A DNA stretch of 64,000 bases from Sarcophilus harrisii. Its lineage: Eukaryota; Chordata; Mammalia; Dasyuromorphia; Dasyuridae. Numbering within the stretch: the first letter of the stretch is position 1; every line of letters starts with the position of its first letter. Of this stretch, positions 25,291 through 37,060 are shown piece after piece. The stretch spans positions 427,951,669 through 428,015,668 of the forward strand of contig NC_045429.1 of NCBI RefSeq assembly GCF_902635505.1, given 5' to 3'. A model generated the notes under the pieces. It worked only from the letters and a program-made list of their open reading frames with translations, did not search any database and was not told the DNA's origin. The position numbers were made by a program, and so were the translations under genes.

Positions 25291-25810
25291 GATCTGACTT
25301 CATTACTCCTTTGCTCAATGGTCTCCTTCTTTCCTCTGAGATAATATACAAATTTCTTTTGCATTAAAAGTCTTTTGCTATCTGAATCTCTTTTACCTTT
25401 CTAGGATTCTTGCACATTTCTCCATGTGTTTCCCTTCTAACTGTCCTGATTTGTTTGCTATACCATGAATGCAACAAAGGCTGCTTAAACCTTTGCAAAG
25501 GCTTGGAGTACATCCTTCCTCACCTCACCTTACCGTTGTAGAACTCCCTAATTCATTTAGAATTAATTACTTAATTAATTAATCAAGAACCATCTTCTAC
25601 TGAAAGCTTATTCTGATGCTCCCATTGCTAATGCCCCAATTTCCAGAAATTCCTTTATAGTTTTATAACTATTATACATTGATGCATCCATCCCATACGC
25701 ATTGCTTCCCCCAAACAGTATTTAAGTTCCTTGAAGACAAGATCCAGTTTATTTTTAATTTTTTGTAGCTCAGAATCTGCTACAAATATTAGTTCCTTAT
25801 TAAATAAATA
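25290..25810 (+). mobile_element. L2 3' end
   Basis: CATTACTCCTTTGCTCAATG, AACCATCTTCTACTGAAAGC, TAAGTTCCTTGAAGACAAG. Confidence 0.7.
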
Positions 25811-25894
25811 CATGAAGCAGGAATAGAGAAAGGAGGGGAGGGTCTGGAGTTGCACGGTTTTAGGATAAGGACCAAAACAAAAAAGAAATGACAG

Positions 25895-26028
25895 TTTTTT
25901 TATTATAGCTTTTTATTTACAAGATATATACTTGGGTAATTTTTCAGTATTGACAATTGCAAAAAAATTTGTTCCAATTTTCCCTCCTTTCCCCTACTCC
26001 CTCCCTGAGATGGCAAATAGACCAATAT
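25895..26028 (-). mobile_element. 5'-truncated L1 3' end with target-site duplication
   Basis: Reverse L1 tail of about 134 bp. A 10-bp duplication, GAAATGACAG, lies at 25885-25894 and 26029-26038. Confidence 0.85.
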
Positions 26029-26039
26029 GAAATGACAGG

Positions 26040-26990
26040 TTTTGAGGGTAAGTAGAGATGATTTTTATAATCATCCTGGTCAACTTAGGCAACCAAAAAC
26101 AGTATATAAAATATTGTATATAAAATATAAAATTAAAATATATAAAGATTCAGATGTAATAATAATTTTTAACTATTATTTTGTTACAAGAGACCTTTCA
26201 TCCAGTGGGAGTAATCTGTAAATATAAAAACAAAATGTCAATTAAAAAGAAAAACAAGGAGTGGTATCTTAAGACAGGTAGTAGCATGTAGTAGGCTTGG
26301 ATGGAGGATTTCCTGAGGGCAGAATGTGTGGCTTGGATACTATTGCAGAACACAGACATGAGGAAATATAACTTGAGCTGGGTGACTGAAAAGAAGAGGG
26401 AGGATTCATTTGAAAGGTATGATGAAAAATAAAGGGAACTTGGGAAAAATTGGTTGTGGGGATGAATTAAAAAGAATATTGAAGATGTCAACTAGCCAGG
26501 GGGCAATGCTCAAGCCATTGATAGGAAATGGGAAATTGGAAGGAATTCCTGTTGGGAAAATGGGGAATGAAGTAGGGAGGGATAGAAATAGTTTTAAAGG
26601 AAAGCTGAAGTAATATGGATTGGAAACAACTCAGAACCAAGAGACTGGAGTTTAAAGTCTAGTTCTACCAATAACTCACTCTGCTATGAACAAATTATTT
26701 CCTCTCTAGGGACAGTTTCCTCCTTTATTAATGAAGATATTGCCTGGATGACAATCTGGGTCCACTGGGACCTCATCTTTCTTTGATTCCATAGTTCTCC
26801 AGCATCTCCTTAGGGCCATAGTCTTCCTCAGTCATGTGTCTCTAGGATTCTGGATTTGTACAAGTAGTCTGACATTCATTCACCTTAAATGTTTAACTTA
26901 AATGTCTCATAATAGGAATCTCCAGATCCTAAGAAAACATTCTCCAAAGGAGAAATAACTTAAGCCCAGTGACTTTTAGCAGCATTATTT
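26040..26990. other. Intergenic; one MIR-like fragment
   Basis: MIR-like forward fragment at about 26630-26750 (CCTCTCTAGGGACAGTTTCC). The rest is unassigned and no gene is visible. Confidence 0.4.
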
Positions 26991-26999
26991 ACAAGATGT

Positions 27000-27262
27000 T
27001 TTTGTTCATCATTTCATGTCCAAATCTTTGTGACCCATTTAAGGTTTTCTTGGCAGAGATACTGGAGTGGCGTACCATTTCCCTCTCCAGTTCACTTTTT
27101 AGATAAGGAAACTGAGGCAAATAGGGTTGAGTGACTTGCCCAGAGTCACCCAATAAGTGTTTGAGATTATATTTGAACTTAGGGAAAATGAGTCTTTGGT
27201 TAGATTTGAACTCAGTAAGATGAGTCTTCCTGATTTCAGTTCTAGTGATCCACTTAAGCTAA
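27000..27262 (-). repeat. MAR1 SINE
   Basis: Reverse: TTTGTGACCCATTTAAGG, CTTGGCAGAGATACTGG, AGGAAACTGAGGCAAATAGG. Confidence 0.85.
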
Positions 27263-27337
27263 GATGAAACAATTCCAATATTACATAGTAGGGAATTGTG
27301 TAAACCAAATCTGATACATTAATAACTCATACTCACA

Positions 27338-27340
<3 letters not shown>

Positions 27341-27376
<36 letters not shown>
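27341..27376. repeat. (TA)n microsatellite
   Basis: About 17 TA units. Confidence 0.93.
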
Positions 27377-27378
<2 letters not shown>

Positions 27379-27699
27379 TTAAGCCTACTTAAGTAAGAAG
27401 GGCAAAAATTATTATATTTATTTTGTTGATGGAAAATTAAAGGTTAGGAACATAAAAGGACTTTCACATAAAAATGCAAGCAATAAGTGACAGAAACAGG
27501 ATTTGAAATCATATCATATGACTTGGAGTTCAGAATTCTTTTTCTGAGGCACCATCATGGAAATCGAGGGATCCATTGATGGTGAATCCATTCTCATTGC
27601 CAGTGGGCATTTGCAATCATGGTTAGGGCAGAAAGTAGATATTAAGATTTTAAGGTAATGTTATTAGAATATAATGATCATTCCATTTTTCTCTATGCA

Positions 27700-27980
27700 T
27701 CTATTTTTTTATTAAAACTTTTTATTTTCTTCTTCTTTCTTTTTCTTCTTCTTTTTTTGCTGAGGCAGTTGGGGTAAAGTGACTTGCCCAGGGTCATACA
27801 GCTAGAAAGTGTTAAGTGTCTGAGATCAGATTTGAATTCAGGTCCTCCTAATTTCAGGGCTGGTATTATATCCACTATGCCATCTAGCTGCCCAGCTTTT
27901 TATTTTCAAAACATATGCATGGATAATTTTCAACATTCATTCTAGTAAAAACTTGTGTTCCAATTTTTTCCCTCCCTTAA
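27700..27980 (-). mobile_element. L1 3' end split by a SINE
   Basis: The reverse L1 tail is interrupted at its A-rich end by the SINE at 27719-27893. The L1 body resumes at AAAACATATGCATGG (27909 on). Confidence 0.8.
27719..27893 (-). repeat. WSINE1-like SINE nested in L1
   Basis: Reverse copy (GAGGCAGTTGGGGTAAAG, CAGGTCCTCCTAATTTC, CTAGCTGCCCAG). A 12-bp duplication, CTTTTTATTTTC, flanks it at about 27707-27718 and 27894-27905. Confidence 0.85.
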
Positions 27981-28149
27981 TGCATTTATTTTTAAAAGAA
28001 AATATTTGTAAATTAAGGAAGATTAAAAAAAGAAAAAGAATTGAATGCAGGAAGAAGCTAAATTGGATCATAAAAACACATGTTATGTGTGGGATTATTA
28101 CAAATCTAGACTGTTCAGGGGTTTAGGATAGGGCTTTCTTTACTAGCCA

Positions 28150-28315
28150 TAAACCCCACCATAGGGCCATAGGAAAAAACAATGAATTTGAAGTCAGAGA
28201 TCCTGGATTCAAATCCCAACATTCCTTTGAGGCTTAGTGTCCGCATTTATATAAAAAAGAGACTTTGATTTTGTGAATTCTAAAATCTTTTCTATGTTTA
28301 AATCTGTGATCCTAT
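28150..28315 (+). repeat. MIR-type SINE fragment
   Basis: GAAGTCAGAGATCCTGG, TTCAAATCCCAACATTCC. Confidence 0.6.
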
Positions 28316-28920
28316 CATGTGATTTTTGCTCCCCTCCTGTGGTTTTTGCTCCCCACAATCTTGCTTTACCAGCCCATAAAACTGGGTTTCTTTCTACCTG
28401 ATAAAGATGTACAAAGCTCATGAGCCCTGTCCTTTTCTCCTATCACCTTCTCTGAACTTCACAGAGAGCTTTGGATCTGCAAGTTATGGACACCTGGAAA
28501 AAGACCTTTCAATCTCTGGGGAGGTGGACATAAGAGGAAAACAGGAGTGGTCTCTTTAGGAAGTTTTGGGAAGGAGTTCCCCTAAATTCTGGCTCCTACT
28601 TGGGAATATGAAGGGCACAAGAGTCCCAGAGGCTATGAAGTTCTGGATAGAAAAGAATAAAGGCCTTTTATGTTCTCCAATGTGTCAGGTCCAGAGCCAC
28701 CTCTCTTTTTCTCTGTTTTCTGAATTCTGGCCTGGGGATATTTTCCCTTTAGGAAAAAATTAGCTCTTAAAATCAGTTGATTATGATTGAACTTAACATA
28801 AATAAAAGCTCTCCATCACCTTGGGTAGGAAATCTGCAGATGGAACTGGGAAATGTGGGGTAGTTCTTGGCCAAAAAGAAGCCACTGATTGTTAAGAAGA
28901 AACATCAGAGAGCAAGAGGT
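28316..28920. other. 3' flank of LCE-A, no gene
   Basis: Non-repetitive-looking sequence downstream of LCE-A. No coding family was recognised. Confidence 0.45.
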
Positions 28921-28939
28921 ATCTGTGAGTAGATAGAGC

Positions 28940-28945
28940 TTTATT
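28940..28945 (-). other. LCE: LCE-A polyadenylation signal AATAAA
   Basis: AATAAA on the minus strand sits in the context GCAACAATAAAGCTC, shared with copy B and nearly with copy C. It is 217 bases beyond the stop codon. Cleavage would be expected around 28915-28925. Confidence 0.85.
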
Positions 28946-29161
28946 GTTGCATTAGATAAATGAGACAGAGAAGGTTTGACTCAACTCTGAAATCTGGGGA
29001 ATTGGAGATGAGATAAAATGATAATCCTGGGGGGTCTTTCCATTCCCAAAGGTCATCTCAGCTGCTTAGACCCCAGAGGCAGCAGGAGGAAATGATGTGA
29101 GAGGTAGGTGAGTAGCTTCTCTTCATTTCTCAAATTCTGCTCCTCAGCCAAGGGTGTCAGG

Positions 29162-29482
29162 TTAGCAACAGCCTCCAGAGCTGCCACCACAATCCCCAGA
29201 ACTGCCACTGCAACCCCCAGAGCTGCTACCACAGCCCCCAGACAGTAGGTTGTGCACACTATTACTGTCAAAGCATCCAGGGCTCTCGTGTCTGTATCCA
29301 TGAGATCTCCTGTGATGGGAAAAGAGGTGGCAACCACCCTCCGAGCCGGAGCTGCCACATCCTCCAGAGCTAGAACTACAGCCAGAAGTGACAGGAGGAA
29401 GGCATGGAGTTGGAGGAGAGATCTTGGGGGTCTGGCATTTGGGAGGGGGCTGGCACTGCTGCTGGTTTTGCTGGCAGGACAT
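29162..29482 (-). CDS. LCE: Late cornified envelope protein, copy A (106 aa)
   Basis: The protein begins [16 protein letters not shown], the N-terminal signature of the LCE family, and ends in Gly/Ser/Cys repeats closing with GGCC. Residues 1-33 are Gln/Pro/Lys-rich, 34-51 are Gly/Ser/Cys, 52-65 carry the HHRRSH motif typical of LCEs, and 66-106 are a second Gly/Ser/Cys block. There are 13 Cys (3, 10, 16, 27, 35, 42, 51, 70, 84, 91, 98, 105, 106). LCE proteins are known transglutaminase substrates cross-linked into the cornified envelope of late keratinocytes; the Gln and Lys residues near the N-terminus fit that role. The start is the first ATG in exon 2, 21 nt after the acceptor. The CDS is nearly identical to copy C over its first two thirds, but has an extra Gly/Ser/Cys unit and an NLLSGG stretch where the others have NQQSGD. 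It is intact and the paralogue number is not assignable. Confidence 0.93.
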   Translation of the reverse strand: MSCQQNQQQCQPPPKCQTPKISPPTPCLPPVTSGCSSSSGGCGSSGSEGGCHLFSHHRRSHGYRHESPGCFDSNSVHNLLSGGCGSSSGGCSGSSGDCGGSSGGCC

Positions 29483-29997
29483 CTCTGTATGAGCTGAGTA
29501 AACCTGAAAGACAACGGAGCTTTTTAGATTCTTGAAACATAGGGAATCTTTTTTTTTTTCATTTTGAATTAAATCCAGATTATAAAGATGAATTAATTAT
29601 ATCTATAGTATCTAATAGAAAAAAAATTTTAAATGTATTTTTATAGACAAATATATTCAGGTAAAAATTTGGGGAGTAGAGAATGGATATCTAGCTCTAA
29701 TACTGGGTAGCAAGAACATTTTGTGAATGTCTATGATCTGAAAGGCAGCAGTGTGTCCTGGCCAGGGAGCCAGCCTCAAAGACGGGAAGACCTAAATCAA
29801 GTTCTGCTTGTGACACAGAAAGACCGTGTGAACCTGAATAAGTCGCAGCCTCTTAATGTTCTAGCCAACTTCTTAACACTAGCAGCTGCAGAGAAAGTAC
29901 CATCTTGTATGGGTAGAAGGAATTTCATCATATAAAGTTTCTTTATGTCAAAGTAATGAGAAGTCCAGGTCTTATCTTAACTTAATGCCACAACTTG

Positions 29998-30017
29998 ATA
30001 AATTCTGCAGAATCTCT
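29998..30017 (-). promoter_or_regulatory. Conserved intronic element, LCE-A
   Basis: GAGATTCTGCAGAATTTA (minus) matches GAGATTCTGCATAATTTA in copy B (48661-48680) and GAGATTATGCAGAATTTA in copy C (56250-56267). Function is unknown. Confidence 0.55.
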
Positions 30018-30200
30018 TTCACCTCAAATCTTCTAGATATAGGAGGTAAAAGCCCAGTCTAACAAAAAGATTGCAATACATTGGTGCTTCATAGAATTCA
30101 GCTGTCTCCTCCTCCCTTCCTCTCTAGAGCTCTTGGCTTTTCATCTGGGAAGATTCAGACTGATTATCCATCACTATGTAACAATAATAACAACAACAAC

Positions 30201-30420
30201 AGGTATTTGGGGTTTTCAAAGGACTCAGATATTATCTCATTTGATCCACACTACCTTAAGAGGTAGGTATTATTATTATTTCCAATTTACATATCAGGAA
30301 ATTGAGGTATGCCAAAGCTAGTCACTTAGCCCAGTCTCACACAGCTATTTGTTAGGGACAGAATTTAAACTGAGGTTTACCTGACTCCAGTTCCAACAAT
30401 CTATCTATCCACTGTCTCAC
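30201..30420 (-). repeat. MIR-type SINE in LCE-A intron
   Basis: Antisense-MIR features AGGTAGGTATTATTATTA, CAGTCTCACACAGCTATT and TCTATCCACTGTCTC on the plus strand. Confidence 0.75.
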
Positions 30421-30619
30421 AAATTCAAAATTCAAACTTTTGTTCTTTACAACTGCTGGACTTCTCGTTCAATTTAAATCTATTTACTCCTCAATCCCTT
30501 TATTCTTCCTCCTTCCTTCCCCTGTAACCAACTTCCCTTCCTATTCCCAATGCTCACACTCTCTTTCCTTCATTGTGGTACTCCAAGCCCTCTGCCCTGG
30601 CTCTGGTGCAGATACTCAC

Positions 30620-30667
30620 CTTGATTCCAGACACAAACAGGAGCTCTCTGCTGAAGAACCAGAATGG
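30620..30667 (-). other. LCE: LCE-A non-coding exon 1 with splice donor
   Basis: On the minus strand the exon ends at AATCAAG followed by the donor GTGAGT (intron side 30614-30619). The 5' end is placed about 30 bp downstream of the TATA box and is approximate. The exon matches the first exon of copy C (TTCTTCAGCAGAGA core). The intron runs 29504-30619 to the acceptor TTTCAG, with exon 2 starting at 29503. A 5' UTR split by one intron is the standard LCE gene structure. Confidence 0.85.
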
Positions 30668-30692
30668 GTGAGGAGCCAGGTGCAGGAACATG

Positions 30693-30801
30693 TTTTATAG
30701 GCCATCCCAGGCTGAGCTGTTGGCATTGATTCTTAGCTCTCCAGAAGGAAGAGTGTCTTTCCTAACCCATGGCATGTGTCAGACAATTCCTGACATTCCC
30801 C
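30693..30801 (-). promoter_or_regulatory. LCE: LCE-A proximal promoter
   Basis: A TATAAAA box lies at 30693-30699 on the minus strand. The roughly 100 bp upstream align with the promoters of copies B and C and of the dead copy at 39.5 kb. They share a GGGGAATGTCAGGAATT block, a CTGACACATG block and a GGGAAAGACACTCTTCC block. The AP-1 site found 19 bp beyond this block in B and C is degraded here (TAGCTCC, 30821-30827). The strong conservation suggests function; binding factors are inference. Confidence 0.82.
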
Positions 30802-31239
30802 AGTCTCTCATACATAGGCAGGAGCTAATATATGGATCATTCATTTGAAAGGGACATTAGAAGTCTCCTAACATAATCTCAGTTATTTTACAGATGAGGA
30901 AACTGAGGCTTGAAGATATCATATAAGAAGCCCACTGTATTTTTCCTTTTGCCAATCCTTGGCAACTATAAGACAGCCCCTATCTAGAGTCATTTTAGAA
31001 GGATAACACATATTGGAAGAAAAAAGATCTGTTGCGTGCTTTTAGAAAGTCATATCCTTTCTAAGATTTGGGAGTCCCCTAATCACACAGAAATGTAGGA
31101 AAATACCATCAAGTATGGCCTCTGAACAAAGACTAGGCTTTAGTCACTGAAATTGTCTTCAGTCCTAGAAATGTCCCCAAACTCCACATATCACTCCTCT
31201 TACCCTGCCCAGGATCCAAGACAGTCCAGGGAATCTAAC

Positions 31240-31400
31240 TAGGAGTCATTCAAATAAATTCAAATCCTGGTCCTACTATTTACCACTTCTATGGAGTAGG
31301 ATAAACCACATAAGCTATTTCACTTTTAGCTTCTTCATTTCTAAAATGAGAAGATTGGAGTGTATAACCAATTTCTAATTCTCCAACTATAATCTGAATA
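31240..31400 (+). repeat. MIR-like fragment
   Basis: AAATCCTGGTCCTACTATTTACC followed by TTCTAAAATGAGAAGATTGG. A short reverse MIR scrap lies at 30880-30915. Confidence 0.5.
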
Positions 31401-31599
31401 TTTTGCTCCAGAATGCCATCTCAAGCTTTGAGTATTGGGTTCTCTAAGACATCTTTGTAAAGCATCCATCTCTCAGCTCCATCCAAACATGCTCCTTCAG
31501 CATAGAAATTTATCTCAAATTCTCTCTTTTCTGAGACAGTGAGTGGTTAATCTCTTATTTTTTCAGGGGGGAAACTAAAAAAGAATAACTGGCCATATA

Positions 31600-31830
31600 T
31601 CCATTTTTTATTCATTCATTGTTTCAGCAAATATTTGAGGATTTATTCTATGCATGACTCTATGATCAAGGTTGCTGATAAAAAGACTAATACATAGTTT
31701 CTACCCCCAAGGAGCTTATAATTAGTAGAAGGATATAAAATACCTACACCTAGAAATACCTATAAAAGAATACAGGAAAAATTAGGTGTCCTATTAGAGA
31801 TACTGATGTATGTTATAAAAGGGATATCAG
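31600..31830. repeat. Ancient interspersed repeat, unclassified
   Basis: TTTCAGCAAATATTTGAGG, CCAAGGAGCTTATAATTAG; same family as 40640, 50370 and 59280. Confidence 0.45.
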
Positions 31831-31864
31831 AACAGAAAGAAATCATTTCTAGCTCAGATTACCA

Positions 31865-32050
31865 GAAACATTTGCCTGGATATAGTGGGAAAAGTCCTGG
31901 ATCTGAAGTAAAAGGATCTCAGTTCAAATCTTGATTCTGCTAATATCTTGGGAAATAATTTAAGCTTTCTGGGAATCAATTTAGTAAAATGAATGAGTTG
32001 AATTAGATTACCTCTGAACTTTTTCCCTTCTAGGTCTTTCATCTTTGGAT
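31865..32050 (+). repeat. MIR-type SINE
   Basis: GGAAAAGTCCTGGATCTG, TCAGTTCAAATCTTGATTC. Confidence 0.65.
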
Positions 32051-32109
32051 CCTCTTATACCATATGTAGTGAGATAGAACTGTGCTTCAATTGGTATAGA
32101 CTTTTAAAA

Positions 32110-32395
32110 ATTACTGTTAATTATAACAACAATGATCATGGTAGTTGTGGTAGTTTTGATAATGATGGTGATAAGGACATTGATGATGACAGGATAAAGA
32201 TAATGATAATGGTGGTGGTGGTGGTGGTGGTGGCAGCAAGTGGCAGAAATATGAATAATAACGGTGGTAAAGACAATGAAGGTGTCAGTAGTGATTATGG
32301 CAGTGATATCAATTATGATAGTTGTAAGAACAGTGATGATGGTGATGATAGTCATGGAAGTATTGTTGATAAGGTAATGATGATCTGATGAGATA
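32110..32395 (+). repeat. Imperfect GAT/GGT triplet repeat
   Basis: Long stretch of GAT, GTG and GGT triplets with a pure GTG core at about 32209-32232. Confidence 0.85.
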
Positions 32396-32439
32396 ATGTA
32401 TTGTGAGTCTTCGTGTTAGGTGAATGTCACTTTACCATG

Positions 32440-32800
32440 CCATGATGAAATAGGTAATAATCATGATGATGAGAGTAGGAAAAGATCCAGCCCTTCCTGT
32501 CACTTAGTCTCCACCCCATCAGTCATCTACTGCTCCAGTTGCTCAATAGACAGATCTGGACTCTGAACCTCAGGGAGGATTTGAGGTCTCCCATGATTGT
32601 CTGTGGTGGATGGGTAGGCTAGTGGTCAGTGAGCTCAATCAATACTGATATATGCTGTGTGTCCAAAGCCAAGAGAAGAGCTAGGATATTTTCTCCAGGT
32701 CTCTTTGATGCAATTGGTGGGGAGTTCTTCATGTTTTTTTCTGGGGGTATGAGGGATAGCAGGTTAAAATAGTCAAGTTGGCTCTGGCTGGAAGTGGGGT
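32440..32800 (+). repeat. Paralogous 5'-flank segment A
   Basis: Aligns in the same orientation with 42600-42990 (TGTCACTTAG/TGTCACTTAC; CAGTGAGCTCAATC/CAGTGGGTTAGATT; TTCTCCAGGT in both). It lies about 1.7 kb upstream of the LCE-A promoter. Confidence 0.6.
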
Positions 32801-33160
32801 GACAATCCTTGGTAACAAAGGATGTTAATAATGGGAAAACTTAAGAAAATCAAGGTGGGGCCTGTTGAGAGTATGTATCTCATTTGTCTGGACAAATTTG
32901 AATTTCTCTATTTAAATTCATCCTTTCCTCCCTTAGATGAAAGGAGTGGGGTTGACCCCATCATATGTAAGACCTGTAAGAAGAAGTCATGTTTGACATG
33001 TTTAACTCAAGGTTCCTTGAGGGTAGAAACTATGTATTATTTTTTTTTATCAGTAACCCTGATCATAGAATTGCTTATGGAGTAAATCCTCACTTTTCTC
33101 CTTTAATACCTGGTTCTCTTTTTGGTCTATTCTTTCCATAAGCATGGGAGACTTTGACCA

Positions 33161-33161
33161 G

Positions 33162-33190
<29 letters not shown>
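33161..33190 (+). repeat. (CA)n microsatellite
   Basis: About 14 CA units. Confidence 0.95.
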
Positions 33191-33192
<2 letters not shown>

Positions 33193-34650
33193 AATGTGTC
33201 AAGTAATTGTTTATAAACTCTACTTCTTTTCTTGTCTATGGAGATTTCTCTAATGTTCTTTTCAGATCTTTGGACTTTTTTTTTTCCTCTTTTCTCCCTC
33301 TGGTTTCATTGCCATCCTCCATCTTGGACTTGAGCTTTGCTGGTTGTTGGATTTCTTCAATATTGTTTTATTTTCCAGCTCCCTAGCCTTCTGATTCTGG
33401 TTTGGACCGTTTGCTGGTAATGTTGCTACCTCTAGGGAACTTTACTTGTTACTCATTGACTATAATAATGTGTTTTCAAATGTGAAATAATAATATATCA
33501 AGAATTTTATTGGTATTATGAAGTGAAAGTTGATTGAAAAGAAGGTTTGACACAATTAACACCTACACAATATCATTCTTAATTTGCACCTTCTAGATTA
33601 AAAAAAATTATCATAACAGAGTTGGAAAATACCCAGTCATAAAATGTTTTTTTAAAAAAATACAGGGATTGTTATCCTAAAGAAGCTATAGAAAGCTTCC
33701 AAAAGGAGAAAGAGAATGACAGATATTCTTAGAGTACCTGATCAGCATAAACAAAAACCCTACAGATATATTCTTGGAATAATCAAACTCATGTCAATGG
33801 GTGTAAGCGAAGACTACTAAGAGGTGTATATGCTTTTTCAAATGTATGTGAAAGTTCCTGGCCTCCAGATAGGGGTCTAAGATATAGCTAAAATTCAAAA
33901 AGGAAATCTAAAGACTTTCCATGAACTACATCTGGATGAATTTGGCCAACAAATATATGAACTATGAAGCATCTAAAATGGTTGGGTCACGTGGATTTGT
34001 TTGTGAAAATGAAAGAATTCATAATGGTAATTTAGGACCAGATCATTGCTACCAGAAATTGCAGAAGGATTATTCTAAGGAGGATATCCTTAAGTCTTTG
34101 GACTTAATTATTAGTATAGTTTAGTCAAGGAAATGATGGAGATTGTGCAATGACTCTATAGGTTGTCAAAATTTATAACCTCCTGAAAACCTAAGACATG
34201 ATTTGGTGGCCAAAATTCTTTAAAAGAAGCCACTATTTTTCATGAAATGACAGATGCCAAATCCTCATAGAATAAATATAGACCTTAAAATCTCCTGAAA
34301 AAGTCAACTGGTAAACTGTACTAGAACTTGACCATTATACAAACTGAATTATTACCTGCAATTATCTGGAATTAACATTAATTCATAAGAAATTAAGAAT
34401 AATATTTTGACTAAATCTCTCTGTAACAAACATTTAAAATCTCTAAATTGCAAGTGAAGGAAAACTTTCAAAATAGAGAGGACCAGCTGAGAAATTTAAA
34501 ATCAAACAGGAAAAAAATGAGGTATGTATGTCTTCCTTGTTTGGCCTCCAGGGTGTTGTGGTTGTACTGGATCCTAGTTCTTCAATGTGAAACCTCACAC
34601 CAGTCCCAGAATTAACACTTCAAAAGTACAGTCTGCCTGCCCCTGTGGTC
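33191..34650. other. Intergenic, no gene recognised
   Basis: AT-rich. 33660-34140 has a short open frame (33921-34124, 67 aa) without recognisable homology and may be decayed repeat or processed sequence. Confidence 0.35.
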
Positions 34651-34689
34651 TCTCCATTTGAATGGGTGGTTCCTTCCAGAACCTCTATG

Positions 34690-34945
34690 GAAGGAGGGCT
34701 CCCAGACTAGTCACAGCTCTCATTTCTCTTCAAAATGTATACTAAACTTCCTTTATGGTGTCTCCAAATTGTATGCCTTTGTTCACCATTCTACCCTTTT
34801 CAGCTTCATTTATGTGCTGTCATATAACGTAAGCTCCTTGAAGGCAGGGATTGTCATACTTTTTACTTGAATTTCTTGTAGTTTACCATAATGACAATAG
34901 TAAGTTCTTCTTAAGTGCTTAAGTAACTGGACTGATAGACTGATT
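34690..34945 (+). mobile_element. L2 3' end
   Basis: ACGTAAGCTCCTTGAAGGC, GTAGTTTACC, TAAGTGCTTAAGTAAC. Confidence 0.65.
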
Positions 34946-35454
34946 GTTTGATGGACTGACTATTCTGAAAATAATTTCAATGATTGTAAATATCATGAAC
35001 TTATTTATAAAAACTGAATTTATTCAATTAAAAAAGCTGTAATGTTATCCACTTTACAAGAGTCAACAGAGCATTGAATTTTAGGGATAGTGACAGGTTC
35101 ACTACTTGAGTCAGGATCATTTCTCTCTGAAACCCGTAGAAAAACTTTGAGAAGAATAAAATAATGATGACAAAGCAATAATAATAGCAATATTGATAAA
35201 ATAGATTATAATACTTAATATCTGCCAAACACCTAGCAAATATGAACTGGAGGTCAGAATTACAATCAGAAACATTACTTTTCATGAATTAATGGGTAAC
35301 AAATCTATATATTTCAAGTACACAATTCATAATATCCTAAGAACTGAGCAACAAAACTACACAGATACCTAAAAATTATCACAATCTTTTATTTACAATC
35401 TTCTGTACATTCCATTAAAATGTAAAAACCATTTCTTACATCAATGTCAAAGAT

Positions 35455-35740
35455 GACTAAAGAATACTCAGTGTTGGAAGGGCTGTGGAAAGATAGGTGG
35501 ATGCATTATTGGGCAAGATGTGAATTGGTATAGACATTTTGAGAAATAACTTGAAATTATACAGTAGTTTTAATGTTCAAATCCTTTGCCTTAAAAATTA
35601 TGCTACCAGGCATATACCCCAAGAAAATTATTGATCAAAGGAAAAGCCTTATGTAAAGCATATATTTTGGCAACACTTTTTGTGGGTAACAAAGAACTGG
35701 AAAAAATGTCAATGCTCATCAGAAATTTTTTTCTAATAAT
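35455..35740 (+). mobile_element. Old L1 ORF2-end fragment
   Basis: ATGCTACCAGGCATATACCCC, GGCAACACTTTTTGTGGGTAAC and AAAGAACTGGAAAAAATG match the L1 ORF2 C-terminal region. Confidence 0.6.
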
Positions 35741-36011
35741 AAGACAAAATTCACTTCCTTGTAACCTTTATCCATGTTCCTTGTTTTACCATTTGAGACA
35801 AATCAGCACAAGTATAATGTTTTATATTTAATAGCCTTTAAAAATTTGAAGATGACTTAGATCTCCTCTAAGTTTTCTTTCTCAAGCAATCATCATTCAA
35901 CATACTCTATCATTGGAGTGGTACCCAGGACTGAATTCTAGATATGAATTAATCAGGGAAAAGAAAAGTAGAACTATTACCTCTCTATTTATAGAAATAA
36001 TTCCTCTATTT

Positions 36012-36262
36012 AGGCAGTCTGGGTGGCCTGGTATATAGAGAGTCGAGTTTGGAGTCAGGAAGCTTCATCTTCCTGAATTCAAATCTGGCTTCAGACACTT
36101 ATTAGTTGTGTGACCCTGGCTAAGTCCCTTAACCCTCTGCTTCAATTTTGTCATTTGTCAAATAATCTGGATAAGGAATTTGTTATTCCAAATTATTCAA
36201 GGATCTTTGTCAAGAAAATTCCAAATAGGGTCACGGAGAGTTGGATAGACTGAACACAACAC
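36012..36262 (+). repeat. MAR1 SINE
   Basis: GGAGTCAGGAAGCTTCATC, CTTCAGACACTTATTAG, GTCAAGAAAATTCCAAATAGG. Confidence 0.85.
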
Positions 36263-36484
36263 AGAAAAGAGCAAGTTACCTCTTTTGGCCATCACATCAT
36301 GATTTCATACCAAGCTTATGGTTCACCAACAGTCCAAGGTCTGTTGTCCAGAAATTTCATTTTAGTCATTTCTGTACCATCATGTGCTTATCCCTTTAGA
36401 TTTTTAAATTTAAGGGCCAGACTTCAAATTTATCTTTTATTCTCTGAGTCTGTACTTTTTGATCCTATCCTTAATGATTTGAGA

Positions 36485-37060
36485 ACAATTTCAGTGGAAA
36501 GATAGGGATGGAAGCTGGGTGTCAAGAATCTGAGAAATGAGTGGGGCAGGAAGGTTAAAAAGGAAAAGGAAGAGGAAGAAAAATTCGTCATTCAAAAAGT
36601 TTGGTACGAATAACCCTCCGGTTTTGGGGAGATTAGGGGAAATCCACTTGAGCATGTTTCTAAGAGAAGGATTCCATAGAGAGAAAGAGATTGAAGCTGC
36701 AAGAGAGACAAGGGATAATTGTTAGAGTGAGTCCCCAGAGGAAAAGATCCTAGGCTTAGATATAGCAATTAGCCTTGGCAATGAAAAGGCCAGTATACTT
36801 CCAAGAAAGAGGTGGAAAGAAGGGGAGGATGGATGAAGACAGAGAAATTATTAGGAACAGGGGAAGGATGTGGGAGTGGGAAGCTCTCATGAGTTGTCCC
36901 TGATGTTCTGAGTAAAATAAAAGGATTCACCATCTACTAAGATGAGAAGAGCGGTGAGATTTTCAGTGAATAGAGTAAGGTTTGGAGTAGCCATTACCAG
37001 GAATTCAGCAAAGGTCAGCAAAGGATGAATAAAAGGATTTCTGTTCAGTTTTAGCTGAAA
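36485..37060. repeat. Purine-rich ancient repeat, unclassified
   Basis: G/A-rich with GTTTGGAGTAGCC and ATTTTCAGTGAATAGAGTAAGG; similar in style to 23790-24240. The family was not assigned. Confidence 0.3.

Larger units (their letters stand above)
29504..30619 (-). other. LCE: LCE-A intron
   Basis: The intron runs from donor GTGAGT to acceptor TTGTCTTTCAG. About 29690-30020 is homologous to the copy C intron, including the conserved GAGATTCTGCAGAATTTA element (about 29998-30017). A reverse-oriented MIR occupies about 30201-30420. The first-exon side is pyrimidine-rich and resembles the equivalent part of copy B. Confidence 0.8.

Noticed and set aside
32104-32388. His/Thr/Ile- and Asp/Gly-rich frames
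   Set aside because: Translations of the GAT/GGT triplet repeat.
33921-34124. 67-codon frame as a possible small gene
   Set aside because: No conserved motif, promoter or splice context was recognised. It could be decayed repeat.
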